NCBI GenBank assembly: GCA_947652615.1
Contig: CANTDX010000008.1
Coordinates: 1-64,000 of the forward strand
Reading direction: 5' to 3'
DNA length: 64,000 bases
From: an uncultured Dorea sp.
GTDB taxonomy: Bacteria; Bacillota; Clostridia; Lachnospirales; Lachnospiraceae
The translations under genes were made by a program, and so were the position numbers. The stretch's first letter is position 1; each line of letters begins with the position of its first letter. The notes beneath the pieces are model-generated. The model was not told where the DNA came from and made no database searches. It saw nothing but the letters and a program-made list of their open reading frames with translations. Shown piece by piece: positions 24,758 to 33,777 of the stretch.

Positions 24758-27043
24758 TCAAATCAGCCCTTCCTCTTTAAACCTCCGGAACAGATTGTGC
24801 GGATTCACAGGCGCCTCGTTGACTCCCACTCCCGTCGCCTGATAGACCGCATTGCGGATCGCAGGCGCTACCGAACAGGCCGGCGGCTCGCCCAATGCCT
24901 TAGTCCCAAACGCACTGGTCGGCTCCGCATTCTCCACGAACACCGCCTTAAGCCTTGGATGATCCATGAACGTCGACAGCTTGTAATCCAACAGATTATT
25001 GTTGAGCGCACGTCCCGTCTTCTCATCGAAGAGCAGCCGTTCCGACATCCCATACCCGATCCCCATACTCATGCCTCCATGCACCTGAGCCTCGGCCAGA
25101 GCCGGATTGATCAGTTTCCCCGCGTCATGGGCATTGACGATGTCAAGAAGCTTCACCTTACACATGGGAATGTCCACCTCTACCTCCGCGATGGTGCACC
25201 CGAAGGAGTACGCGTTGGACTTGATCTGTGAGGTACTCTCCGCCGACAGATGCCGGCTGTTAGTCAGACTGTACAGCGCCTCCGTGGATAATTCGCCGAG
25301 AGTCATTAAGACCCTTCCGTCCGTGGTGCGTACGATATTGCCCTCTGAAATATCCAGGTTATACGGCGGCATACGCGTTAGCTCCCGGGCATATTCTAAG
25401 ATGCGCTCCTTAAGAAGCATGGCAGTCTGCCGGATGGCAAACCCCGCCGTATAGGTCTGCCTGGACGCATAGGCTCCTGTTCCAAACGGCGTCACATCCG
25501 TATCCTGACACGACACTACATGCACGTCTCTAAGCGGAACTCCCAGTACATCCGCCGTCATCTGCGTATAGGCGGTATCCGCCCCCTGGCCGATCTCCGT
25601 CTCCCCAAGCTGCACCTGCAGAGAGCCGTCCTGATTCAGGACCATACGGCAGGATGAGGTCTCCAGGGAAATGGGCCACACAGCCGTATTATACCAGAAT
25701 ACAGATACGCCGATCCCTCTGCGGATATCCCCGGTCTGGTTCTGGTATTCGTTGAATTTCCGTTTATAATCAATCGCCTCCATGGCCTTGTCAAGACATT
25801 GATTGAAGGTATCGTCATACAGTTCATTCCTGGAAAATGCATCCACATACCCCACCGGCATCAGATTCTTACGCCGGAATTCGACCGGATCCATCCCCAT
25901 CCGCGCCGCCACGTCTTCCGTATGGGATTCCACCGCCCACATGGCCTGCGGGATCCCATAGCCGCGCATGGCCCCGGCCACTGATTTGTTGGTAAATACG
26001 GTATAAGCGTCAACCTCAACATTGTCGCACGGGTACAACTGGGGGAATGCGCCCGCCCCCTTCGCTACGATACTGTGTCCGTGGGACGCATACGCCCCCT
26101 GATCGGAGAATGCTTCTAATTTGCGCGCCGCGTAAGTTCCGTCCGGACGCACCCAGGATATGATATGGCTTCGGATTGCATGTCGCACACGGTTGGACAC
26201 GAAGGTATCCTCCCTTGGAATATCCAGCTTCACCAGATGTCCGCCAAGCTGCATGCACAGCCATGCGCACAGCGGTTCGTACAGGGCGTCCTGTTTGTTC
26301 CCGAACCCGCCTCCTATGTATGGTTTGACAATGCGTACCCTTCCCCATTCAATTCCCAAGGCCTGTCCCACGATCCTGCGGACGATATGAGGAATCTGGG
26401 TAGAAGCAGTCACCGTGATCCGGTCGCCCTCCATCTCGGCATAACAGATGAAGTTCTCGATATGACAGTGCTGCACCGTCGGGGTATCATACCACCCCTC
26501 CACCTTCGTAAGTCCCGGCTCCTTGATGGCTTCTTCGTAATTCCCCTTGCGTATCGTTGTGTGTTTCAGGATATTGCCCGGGTAATCCTTATGGATCTGA
26601 GGCGCCCCCTCCTTCATCGCCTCCTGCACATCCAGTACAAAGGGATACTCCTCATACTCTACCTTGATGGCAGCAAGCGCCTGGGCCGCAGCGACCTCAT
26701 CTTCCGCCACGACCGCACCGATATCGTCTCCGTAGAACCGCACCTCTTCTGTCAGGACCAGACGGTCCGCCACATCCTGATGCCCCGGATCCGTGGACCA
26801 CGGGTGTCCTGCCGTTGGGAAATAATGCTTCTCCTTCACATCAAAACAGGTAAATACCTTCACAACTCCCGGAATCTTCTCCGCCTCGGAGGTGTCCATA
26901 GACACCACCCTTCCATGAGCAATGGTTGAATGCAATACTCTGGCAATATATGCACTCTTATCGCACAGATCATCCGTATACCTCGTCCGCCCGATCACCT
27001 TATCATAGGCATCCACACGAGTTACCTTCTTTCCTACATACAT
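24758..27043 (-). CDS. xdhA: Xanthine dehydrogenase molybdenum-binding subunit
   Basis: A 761-residue molybdopterin hydroxylase subunit, close in length and pattern to E. coli XdhA. Recognised pieces are GRTRYTDDL, the cofactor-contacting IGGGFGNKQDA, AGAMRGYGIPQ, ETEIGQGADTAYTQM, DTDVTPFGTGAYASRQ and the C-terminal GTKALGEPPACSVAPAIRNAV with the conserved active-site Glu. The start at 27043 follows AGGAGG by 9 bases. It lies 27 bases downstream of the Crp/Fnr-type regulator and leads xdhABC. No cofactor-insertion gene was seen in this window. Confidence 0.94.
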   Translation of the reverse strand: MYVGKKVTRVDAYDKVIGRTRYTDDLCDKSAYIARVLHSTIAHGRVVSMDTSEAEKIPGVVKVFTCFDVKEKHYFPTAGHPWSTDPGHQDVADRLVLTEEVRFYGDDIGAVVAEDEVAAAQALAAIKVEYEEYPFVLDVQEAMKEGAPQIHKDYPGNILKHTTIRKGNYEEAIKEPGLTKVEGWYDTPTVQHCHIENFICYAEMEGDRITVTASTQIPHIVRRIVGQALGIEWGRVRIVKPYIGGGFGNKQDALYEPLCAWLCMQLGGHLVKLDIPREDTFVSNRVRHAIRSHIISWVRPDGTYAARKLEAFSDQGAYASHGHSIVAKGAGAFPQLYPCDNVEVDAYTVFTNKSVAGAMRGYGIPQAMWAVESHTEDVAARMGMDPVEFRRKNLMPVGYVDAFSRNELYDDTFNQCLDKAMEAIDYKRKFNEYQNQTGDIRRGIGVSVFWYNTAVWPISLETSSCRMVLNQDGSLQVQLGETEIGQGADTAYTQMTADVLGVPLRDVHVVSCQDTDVTPFGTGAYASRQTYTAGFAIRQTAMLLKERILEYARELTRMPPYNLDISEGNIVRTTDGRVLMTLGELSTEALYSLTNSRHLSAESTSQIKSNAYSFGCTIAEVEVDIPMCKVKLLDIVNAHDAGKLINPALAEAQVHGGMSMGIGYGMSERLLFDEKTGRALNNNLLDYKLSTFMDHPRLKAVFVENAEPTSAFGTKALGEPPACSVAPAIRNAVYQATGVGVNEAPVNPHNLFRRFKEEGLI

Positions 27044-27070
27044 CACTGATTCCCTCCTTACTTGCACCAC

Positions 27071-27778
27071 TTATCTGTCTCCGTTAATACAATATGCAAT
27101 ATGCCGCTTCATCTTAAGATATCCTTCTTCCCCGATCATGATCTTCCCTTTCTGAATCCGGATCAGCTCTTCTCCCTCCAGCTTCTTGATATTACGGTTC
27201 AGAGTTTTCACTGAGAAGCCGATCTCCTCGGATAACTGCTCCCTGCTCTCCTTAAGCTCCAGAACCTTTCTAAGAGGCTGCTTCTGTTCGTATTTGCGGA
27301 TCAGGTGCATCATCAGACGCTCCCCGCTCTCGAAGAACAGATATCTCCTTGCATCGGCCGTCTGAGTTATCAACCTTCGCATATTCTCCTTTGTCCGCAG
27401 ATAGAGCGCCTCCGCATCACTCTGCAGCCATTCCATATAATACGTGATCGGTATGGTCAATATCCTGCAGTCGGCCGCCGTTATCACACTAATCCTGTAG
27501 CATGGAAGATCAGCGAAATACTCGATCTCTCCAAAGCAATCTCCCGGTCCATAGTCCTTGAAATAATAAGGCCTCTCATTCATAGGCCATTCAATCCCCG
27601 TCACCTTCCCGGATAATATCATGTATATATAATCACACTTCTCACCTGCCTCGATTAGAATCTGACCTTCCTTCACATCTATTACGCTCATGTAGTATTT
27701 GACTTCTTCCGTGCAGTTCTGAAACAGCCTCTCCATATATGCCTGCTTTTTTACCGGCAATTCTCTGAACACATCCAT
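27071..27778 (-). CDS. Crp/Fnr-family transcriptional regulator
   Basis: A 235-residue regulator with an N-terminal cyclic-nucleotide-binding-type beta barrel (GQILIEAGEKCDYIYMILSGKV and PGDCFGEIEYFADLPCYRI) and a C-terminal helix-turn-helix (SREQLSEEIGFSVKTLNRNI). There is no Fnr-type cysteine cluster at the N-terminus. It is cotranscribed with xdhABC, so it is probably their activator. The ATG at 27778 is preferred over a GTG at 27787 because AGAGGTGA lies at a better distance. Confidence 0.88.
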   Translation of the reverse strand: MDVFRELPVKKQAYMERLFQNCTEEVKYYMSVIDVKEGQILIEAGEKCDYIYMILSGKVTGIEWPMNERPYYFKDYGPGDCFGEIEYFADLPCYRISVITAADCRILTIPITYYMEWLQSDAEALYLRTKENMRRLITQTADARRYLFFESGERLMMHLIRKYEQKQPLRKVLELKESREQLSEEIGFSVKTLNRNIKKLEGEELIRIQKGKIMIGEEGYLKMKRHIAYCINGDR

Positions 27779-27885
27779 GGGCCTCACCTCTTAATACTTA
27801 TTTTACCAAATCACTGATCGAAATAAAAAGGACGAATGACCTGATTTTCCCATTTAATAAAAAAATAGCAACTCACCCAAAATTT

Positions 27886-27918
27886 ATCCAGTTTTTTTAG
27901 ATTATCAATCCAGTTTTT
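27886..27918. repeat. Direct repeat 22 bp apart upstream of the crp-xdh operon
   Basis: ATCCAGTTTTT occurs at 27886-27896 and again at 27908-27918, exactly two helical turns apart. The rest of the gap (27788-27931) is AT-rich with no gene. Confidence 0.4.
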
Positions 27919-27931
27919 GTCCATTTTAGAC

Positions 27932-27976
27932 AAAAAAAGAGTGTAGCGTTACGTTCCTCACATAACACTACACTCT
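27932..27976 (-). terminator. Terminator of the peptide transporter operon
   Basis: On the minus strand AGAGTGTAG and CTACACTCT form a 9-base stem, extended past one mismatch by a GTTA/TAAC pair, followed by seven T residues. It lies 16 bases after the oppF-like stop codon. Confidence 0.88.
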
Positions 27977-27991
27977 GATCGCTGTATATAC

Positions 27992-28957
27992 CTATACCAA
28001 ATGACACGCTACCATGTGTCCCGGAGCAACCTCCTTAAGCTTCGGCATCTCCCCGAAGCAGCGGTCCGTCGCGAACTCGCACCGCTCCGCGAACCTGCAG
28101 CAGTTTTTGGGGTTGATCGGACTTGGAATCTCTCCCTTGATCGGGATACGTTCGTTGGCCTTGGCTTTCTTAGGGTCTGCCTCCGGAATCGCCGACAGCA
28201 GAGCCTTCGTATACGGATGCTGTGTATTCGAGAACAGCTCCTCCGTCTCTGCGGTTTCCACGATCGTTCCCAGATACATAACCACTACCCGGTCTGAGAT
28301 ATATTTGACAACACTTAAGTCATGGGCAATAAACAGATAGGTAAGCCCCATCGTCTCCTGAAGGTTCTTAAGCATGTTGATGACCTGTGCCTGGATGGAT
28401 ACGTCCAGGGCAGAGATCGGCTCATCACAGATAATGAACTCCGGATCTACCGACAGCGCCCTGGCAATCCCGATTCGCTGTCTCTGCCCGCCGGAGAACT
28501 CATGCGGGAAACGGGACATGTGATCCTTATTAAGGCCTACCGTCTCAAGCAACTTCTCTACCTTCGCATCTACTTCCTTCTGGGACATCCCATGCTGCTT
28601 TAGCCCCTCGCCTACGATCTCCTTGACCGTCATACGCGGATTCAGAGAAGAATACGGATTCTGGAAGATCATCTGTACCTTCCTGCAGAATTCCTTCTTC
28701 TCCGCGCCGCTAAGCTTCATGATGTTCTTGCCGTTGTAGATAACCTCACCCTTCGTGGGATTATACAGACGGATCATGCACCGCCCGGTGGTGGATTTGC
28801 CGCAGCCCGACTCTCCTACCAGGCTGACCGTCTCTCCCTTGTTAATGTGGAAGGTCACATCATCTACCGCTTTCAAAGTCTCCTTGCGGCTGATGTGGAA
28901 ATATTTACATAGATTATTAACCTGTACGAGAGGCTGATTCGTCTCCTGATTCGCCAT
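27992..28957 (-). CDS. Peptide ABC transporter ATP-binding protein, OppF/DppF type
   Basis: A 321-residue ATPase with Walker [10 protein letters not shown], signature [15 protein letters not shown], Walker [13 protein letters not shown] and the C-terminal oligopeptide/dipeptide extension containing the cysteines in [15 protein letters not shown], typical of Opp/Dpp ATPases that may bind an iron-sulfur cluster. Its start overlaps the stop of the OppD-type gene by one base (TAATG). It energises peptide import with its partner ATPase. Confidence 0.93.
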   Translation of the reverse strand: MANQETNQPLVQVNNLCKYFHISRKETLKAVDDVTFHINKGETVSLVGESGCGKSTTGRCMIRLYNPTKGEVIYNGKNIMKLSGAEKKEFCRKVQMIFQNPYSSLNPRMTVKEIVGEGLKQHGMSQKEVDAKVEKLLETVGLNKDHMSRFPHEFSGGQRQRIGIARALSVDPEFIICDEPISALDVSIQAQVINMLKNLQETMGLTYLFIAHDLSVVKYISDRVVVMYLGTIVETAETEELFSNTQHPYTKALLSAIPEADPKKAKANERIPIKGEIPSPINPKNCCRFAERCEFATDRCFGEMPKLKEVAPGHMVACHLV

Positions 28958-29982
28958 TATTTCACCTCTCCTTTCTTTATCACGGTTTTCTTCATATCGG
29001 TATCCGGTGCAAACTCATGCTGCAGCCAGCAGCAAGCGGCATGCTCGTCAGAGAGCTGATAAGTCTCAGGCGGTGTATCGATACATACATCCATACAATA
29101 TTCACACCGGGCTGCAAAGGGACATCCGACCGGAGGGGAGAATAAGTCAGGAGGTGTCCCTTCGATCGGTTTTAATTTCTCACCTTTAGCGGTATCCAGC
29201 CTCGCGATCGACTGCATCAGCCCTTTCGTATAAGGATGAGAAGTGTTGTAGAAGATCTCGTCTGCGGTACCTCTCTCCACGATCTTTCCTCCGTACATAA
29301 CCAGAACACGGTCACAGAGCTTCGCAATCACTCCTAGATCATGGGTGATCATGATAATAGAAGTTCCCAGCGTCTTCTGCAGGTTCTTCAAGAGGTCCAA
29401 TATCTGCGCCTCAATGGTAACATCCAGAGACGTAGTCGGCTCGTCAGCGATAACGATACTCGGGCTTCCTACCAGCGCGATCGCGATCATGACACGCTGC
29501 TTCATACCGCCGGACAACTCATGCGGATACTGCTTATATCTGCGCTCTCCGTCAGAGATTCCTACTAATTTCAGGATCTCCAGAGCCTTCTGCTTCTTCT
29601 CGGCCGCGCTCATACCCTTCTTGCCCACGAAGACCTCTTCGATCTGTTTGCCGATCCTCATGGTCGGATTCAGGGATGTCATCGGATCTTGGAAGATGAA
29701 TCCAATCTCCGTCCCCCGCATATTACGGAGCGCCTTCTTATCCATCTTGAGCACATCGTCGCCCTTGTACAAGATCTGGCCGCCCTCGAAGAATCCCGGG
29801 GGCTCCGGATTCAGTCTCATGATACAGGAAGAAGTAACACTCTTCCCGCAGCCCGACTCTCCTACGATACCCAAGATCTCACCTGGACGCACTTCAAAGC
29901 TTACATCACGGACTGCCTTTACGACACCTCCATAAGTACGAAAGGAGAATGTCAGATTCTTAACTTCTAATAAATTTTCCAT
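28957..29982 (-). CDS. Peptide ABC transporter ATP-binding protein, OppD/DppD type
   Basis: A 341-residue ATPase with Walker [10 protein letters not shown], signature LSGGMKQRVMIAIAL, Walker B IVIADEPTTSLD and the conserved C-terminal segment GCPFAARCEYCMDVC. AGGAGTAAGAAG precedes the ATG. It is the third transporter gene after the two permeases and is translated together with the OppF-type ATPase. Confidence 0.93.
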   Translation of the reverse strand: MENLLEVKNLTFSFRTYGGVVKAVRDVSFEVRPGEILGIVGESGCGKSVTSSCIMRLNPEPPGFFEGGQILYKGDDVLKMDKKALRNMRGTEIGFIFQDPMTSLNPTMRIGKQIEEVFVGKKGMSAAEKKQKALEILKLVGISDGERRYKQYPHELSGGMKQRVMIAIALVGSPSIVIADEPTTSLDVTIEAQILDLLKNLQKTLGTSIIMITHDLGVIAKLCDRVLVMYGGKIVERGTADEIFYNTSHPYTKGLMQSIARLDTAKGEKLKPIEGTPPDLFSPPVGCPFAARCEYCMDVCIDTPPETYQLSDEHAACCWLQHEFAPDTDMKKTVIKKGEVK

Positions 29983-29997
29983 CTTCTTACTCCTTTC

Positions 29998-30921
29998 CTA
30001 TTCTGTTCCTCGAAGCTTCGGGTCAAATGCATCACGAAGTCCGTCGCCCAACAGGTTCAGGGCAAGCATAGTCGTACAGATCAGCGTTGCCGGGATCACG
30101 ACCTGATAAGGATTGATACGAAGCTGTGCGATACCCTCTTTGGCCAGTACTCCCCAGCTGCACCCCGGCGGCTTGATACCCAGACCGATATAGCTTAAGA
30201 ATGCCTCCTGGAAGATGGCTCCTGGGATCGCCATGGTAAGATTCGTGATAATGAGTCCCATGACATTCGGCAGGATATGCTTCACGATAATCACCATATC
30301 CGGCACACCCAGGATCCTCGCCGCCGCAACGAAATCCGACTCTCTGAGCTTGAGCACTTCACCCCGGACGAAACGGCAGCTCCCGATCCATCCTACCATA
30401 CACATGGCTATGATCAGACAGTGTACGCCGTTACCGATCACCACCATCAGCAGGATCGTAACGATCATGCTTGGAATTCCATACAATACATCTACGATAC
30501 GCTGGATCAGCATATCCACCTTACCGCCGTAGAAGCCGGAGATGCCTCCCATGATTGAACCGACGAAAGCATTGATCATACTTGCCGCGAATCCGATCGT
30601 AAGGGATACTCTCGCGCCCATCCAGGCACGTACCCAGAGATCCCGCCCCAGGGAATCCGTACCGAACCAATGCACGGATGAAGGCGGCTGGTTCATCTTC
30701 TCCACACTCTGAGTCGCATAGTCAAACCCGCTTAACATCGGCGCAAATATCGCCATAAGTATATACAGGCCGATCAGGCACAGGGAGAAGAACGCGATCT
30801 TATTCTTGCGGATTCGTCTCCATGCATCCTGCCAATAACCGATATTTGGGCGGGAAATGGACTCCATGCTCTTAGCATTCTTTCCAATAATATTAAATTT
30901 ATCTCTTGTTATCTCTGCCAT
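29998..30921 (-). CDS. Peptide ABC transporter permease, OppC/DppC type
   Basis: A 307-residue inner-membrane permease with the N-terminal OppC element (WRRIRKNKIAFFSLCLIGLY) and about six helices. The EAA loop contains EVLKLRESDFVAAARILGVP, which contacts the ATPases. It lies between the OppB-type permease and OppD-type ATPase. Confidence 0.93.
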   Translation of the reverse strand: MAEITRDKFNIIGKNAKSMESISRPNIGYWQDAWRRIRKNKIAFFSLCLIGLYILMAIFAPMLSGFDYATQSVEKMNQPPSSVHWFGTDSLGRDLWVRAWMGARVSLTIGFAASMINAFVGSIMGGISGFYGGKVDMLIQRIVDVLYGIPSMIVTILLMVVIGNGVHCLIIAMCMVGWIGSCRFVRGEVLKLRESDFVAAARILGVPDMVIIVKHILPNVMGLIITNLTMAIPGAIFQEAFLSYIGLGIKPPGCSWGVLAKEGIAQLRINPYQVVIPATLICTTMLALNLLGDGLRDAFDPKLRGTE

Positions 30922-30932
30922 ATCCGCTTCAC

Positions 30933-31859
30933 CTACGCTTTCTTTCCGCTGAGTCGGATTCTCGGATCCACGATACCATACAGGATATCCACGATCAGGA
31001 TCGCTATGACAAGGAATGCGCCGTAGAAGATCGTCATCCCCAGAACCAACGTATAATCAGCCATATTAATACTGTCAACATAATATTTGCCCATACCCGG
31101 AATCGCGAACAGCGCCTCGATTACGAAAGTACCCGTGAGTACAGCCGCAACCGTAGGACCCATGATCGTAATGATCGGGGTGATCGCATTACGGATCTGG
31201 TGCTTGAAGGTCACGCGGAACTCTGACAGTCCCTTTGCCCTGGCCGTCTTCGTATAATCTGAGGTTACGACCTCCAGCATACTGGAGCGCATCAGACGCG
31301 ATACCGATGCCAGGGTATAGAATCCCACAGCAATAGACGGCAGGATGGTATGCTTGAAGCTGGTATACTGCGCAACCGGCAATAGCTGCCATTTGATCCC
31401 GAAGAAATACTGCAGAAGCGACCCCATGATGAAGTCCGGTATGGACGTTCCTATGATCGCGATCAGGATACAGAAGAAATCCAGCTTCTTCCCGCGGTTC
31501 AGCGCCGCTATGATCCCCAGTATAATTCCGAAAAAGAACGCAAAACACAGCGCCCTGATCCCTAAGTCCGCAGAGAACGGGAAAGATTCGGAGATAATAC
31601 GGTTGACCGTACGTCCTTCATACTTCATGGAGTAGCCAAGATCACCGCGGATAACATTCTTCATATAGGTTACATACTGTACCGGCAGCGGTTTGTCAAG
31701 GCCGTAATACGCCTCTAAGTTCGCCTTGATCTCAGGTGTCATCTTCGGATTGGAAAACGGATCACCCGGCAGCAAACGTACCAGCACGAACACGATACTT
31801 ACAAGTACGAATAATGTCACGATTGCAAGCAGCACTCGTTTTATTATATATTTTGCCAT
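30933..31859 (-). CDS. Peptide ABC transporter permease, OppB/DppB type
   Basis: A 308-residue permease that opens MAKYIIKRVLLAIVTLFVLV and has the EAA loop MLEVVTSDYTKTARAKGLSE, both typical of OppB/DppB. AAAGGAGA lies 6 bases before the ATG at 31859, so longer readings were rejected. It is separated from the substrate-binding protein gene by about 150 bases holding two strong hairpins. Confidence 0.93.
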   Translation of the reverse strand: MAKYIIKRVLLAIVTLFVLVSIVFVLVRLLPGDPFSNPKMTPEIKANLEAYYGLDKPLPVQYVTYMKNVIRGDLGYSMKYEGRTVNRIISESFPFSADLGIRALCFAFFFGIILGIIAALNRGKKLDFFCILIAIIGTSIPDFIMGSLLQYFFGIKWQLLPVAQYTSFKHTILPSIAVGFYTLASVSRLMRSSMLEVVTSDYTKTARAKGLSEFRVTFKHQIRNAITPIITIMGPTVAAVLTGTFVIEALFAIPGMGKYYVDSINMADYTLVLGMTIFYGAFLVIAILIVDILYGIVDPRIRLSGKKA

Positions 31860-31893
31860 GTGTTTCTCCTTTCTCTTGTCTTGTGGCAATTAT

Positions 31894-31951
31894 TTGACAA
31901 TTTTGATTATCCCACACCTCTTAAATTTCCCTGAATAATCAAAATTGTCAA
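31894..31951. repeat. 17-bp perfect inverted repeat between the binding protein and permease genes
   Basis: TTGACAATTTTGATTAT (31894-31910) and its exact complement (31935-31951) flank 24 bases. In RNA this makes a long AU-rich hairpin directly after the terminator-like hairpin at 31953-31977. It probably controls decay or read-through between the two genes. Confidence 0.7.
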
Positions 31952-31952
31952 A

Positions 31953-31977
31953 AGGGGAACCGTATTACGGCTCCCCT
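31953..31977 (-). terminator. Partial terminator after the peptide-binding protein gene
   Basis: AGGGGAGCCG / CGGTTCCCCT on the minus strand forms a 10-base stem with one G-U pair, a 5-base loop and a TTTTG tail, 33 bases after the stop codon. In such operons a leaky terminator here gives more binding protein than permease. Confidence 0.75.
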
Positions 31978-32010
31978 CGCTTAAAACCATGCTTTACAAT
32001 TCACTAACGA

Positions 32011-33690
32011 TTATTCTGCTAAATCTGCATATACAAGGTTAAAGTCGTATCCAACGAAGTATACGTTGAAGTTCTCGATCTTCGGATTCACAAGATAGGT
32101 ATCCTGGCGTAACTGAAGCGGTACTAAAGCCGCGTCTTCTTCAAGGAAAAGCTTCTCAGCCGCAAATAATAGATCCTGTCTTGTCTTCGCATCTGTCTCA
32201 GTCGTAGACTTCTCAAGATACTCGTCATATTTCGGATTGTTGTAACCGGAGTGGTTGTACTGTCCGTCGCTGATCCACAGCTCAAGGTAAGAATATGCGT
32301 CAGAGTAATCCGGTACCCAGCCGGTAACTACCATATCATAATCAAGATCCTGCTCTCTCTGGAGTCTCTCTTTGTAGGTTACCTGCTCGATCTCTACCTT
32401 GATACCAAGGTTCTTCTCATACTGCTCCTTTAATACCTCTGCCTGCTTCTTAGCATTCTCCGTATCGGTTGTAAGAAGTGTGACTTGGATATCTGCCGGT
32501 GAAGATACTCCAAGCTCCTTTACTGCCTTATCAAGATACTCTTTTGCCTTCGCGTCATCATTCTCAAGCGGGAACGGCTCATACGGATAAGCCTCGCCGT
32601 ATGTGGTATCTGCTGATGTTACATTTGGAAGGACAAGTCTCTGTGCCGGTACATATGTATCATAGTTCACAAGTGTGTTGTATTCCTTCCTGTTCAGGCC
32701 AAAGTTCATCGCGAATCTTAAGTTCTTATTCGCAAACGCCTTGCCCTCTGTCTGGTTGAGCATGATATAATCATCCGCGCCTGTGAAATATGCCTCTGTG
32801 TTCAGCTCGCCTTCTGCATACTGAGGAACCATATCGGAAGGAACGATGGTAATGTCAACCTCGTTCTGTTCGAACATCGCCACACCTGTCTTAGCATCCA
32901 GTACGGTCTTGATGCAGATCTCGTCAAGCTTGATGCTGTCAGCATCCCAGTAATCCGGGTTCTTGGTCATGATCAGCTCGTCGCCGTGCTTCCACTCAGA
33001 CATTACGAATGGTCCGTTGTAAGCAGCCTTCTCCGGATCTGCCGCATATTCTGCACCATACTTTTCAACAAGGTCTTTTCTTGCCGGTCCGAACGCACAC
33101 ATAGAAGCCATCGCATCAAAGTATACTGCCGGATGCTCCAGCGTGATCTCTACAGTCTTATCATCCAGAGCCTTTACTCCAAGCTCTTCTACCGGAACCT
33201 CACCGTTATTGACAGCAGTACCGTTCTTCAATATATATCCGATGAATGCATAATCAGCAGCAAAATCTGGATCCATCAACCTCTGCATACCATATACATA
33301 ATCCTCAGCCTTAACGTCTTCGCCGTCGCTCCATTTCAGTCCGTCACGCAGATGGAAGGTATATACCAGACCGTCGTCGGATACTTCCCATGTCTCAGCA
33401 GCATCGCCCACTACTTCGCCTTCCTTATTCCTTGTCAGGCAGGCAAGTACATGGATATTGGCAGATGCAGAACTGATCGAGTTACTGTTCTGCGGGTCCA
33501 TAGACGGAACATCCTCACGCAGAGTATATGTAACTCTCTTCTTACCGCCTGCATCGGAGCTTCCGCCGTCAGAATCTGATCCTGAACCTGCTCCGCTGTC
33601 TCCTCCTCCTGATCCCGGCGTACTGCAGCCGGTCACCATTGCGGCTGTCATAGCCATTGCTAAAAATGCGGCTAATAATCTCTTCTTCAT
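32011..33690 (-). CDS. Peptide ABC transporter substrate-binding lipoprotein
   Basis: A 559-residue SBP_bac_5 family lipoprotein. It has a signal peptide with lipobox VTGC (Cys about 22), a Gly/Ser/Asp-rich linker (about 25-50), and the binding fold with YTFHLRDGLKWSDGEDVKAEDY. It captures peptides outside the cell and delivers them to the permeases at 29998-31859. The ligand cannot be read from sequence. AAGGAGG lies 7 bases before the ATG. It is 87 bases downstream of the GH127 gene on the same strand, with no strong promoter recognised between. Confidence 0.92.
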   Translation of the reverse strand: MKKRLLAAFLAMAMTAAMVTGCSTPGSGGGDSGAGSGSDSDGGSSDAGGKKRVTYTLREDVPSMDPQNSNSISSASANIHVLACLTRNKEGEVVGDAAETWEVSDDGLVYTFHLRDGLKWSDGEDVKAEDYVYGMQRLMDPDFAADYAFIGYILKNGTAVNNGEVPVEELGVKALDDKTVEITLEHPAVYFDAMASMCAFGPARKDLVEKYGAEYAADPEKAAYNGPFVMSEWKHGDELIMTKNPDYWDADSIKLDEICIKTVLDAKTGVAMFEQNEVDITIVPSDMVPQYAEGELNTEAYFTGADDYIMLNQTEGKAFANKNLRFAMNFGLNRKEYNTLVNYDTYVPAQRLVLPNVTSADTTYGEAYPYEPFPLENDDAKAKEYLDKAVKELGVSSPADIQVTLLTTDTENAKKQAEVLKEQYEKNLGIKVEIEQVTYKERLQREQDLDYDMVVTGWVPDYSDAYSYLELWISDGQYNHSGYNNPKYDEYLEKSTTETDAKTRQDLLFAAEKLFLEEDAALVPLQLRQDTYLVNPKIENFNVYFVGYDFNLVYADLAE

Positions 33691-33777
33691 AAAGAATCCT
33701 CCTTTTTATTATATTAGCTCTATGTAGCTTAACAGGTCCTCATATACGATGCGCATACAACTCCCTGGTTCTACCAA

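Noticed and set aside
29345-29935. A 196-codon plus-strand frame
   Set aside because: Antisense of the OppD-type ATPase gene, without start signals or a recognisable fold.
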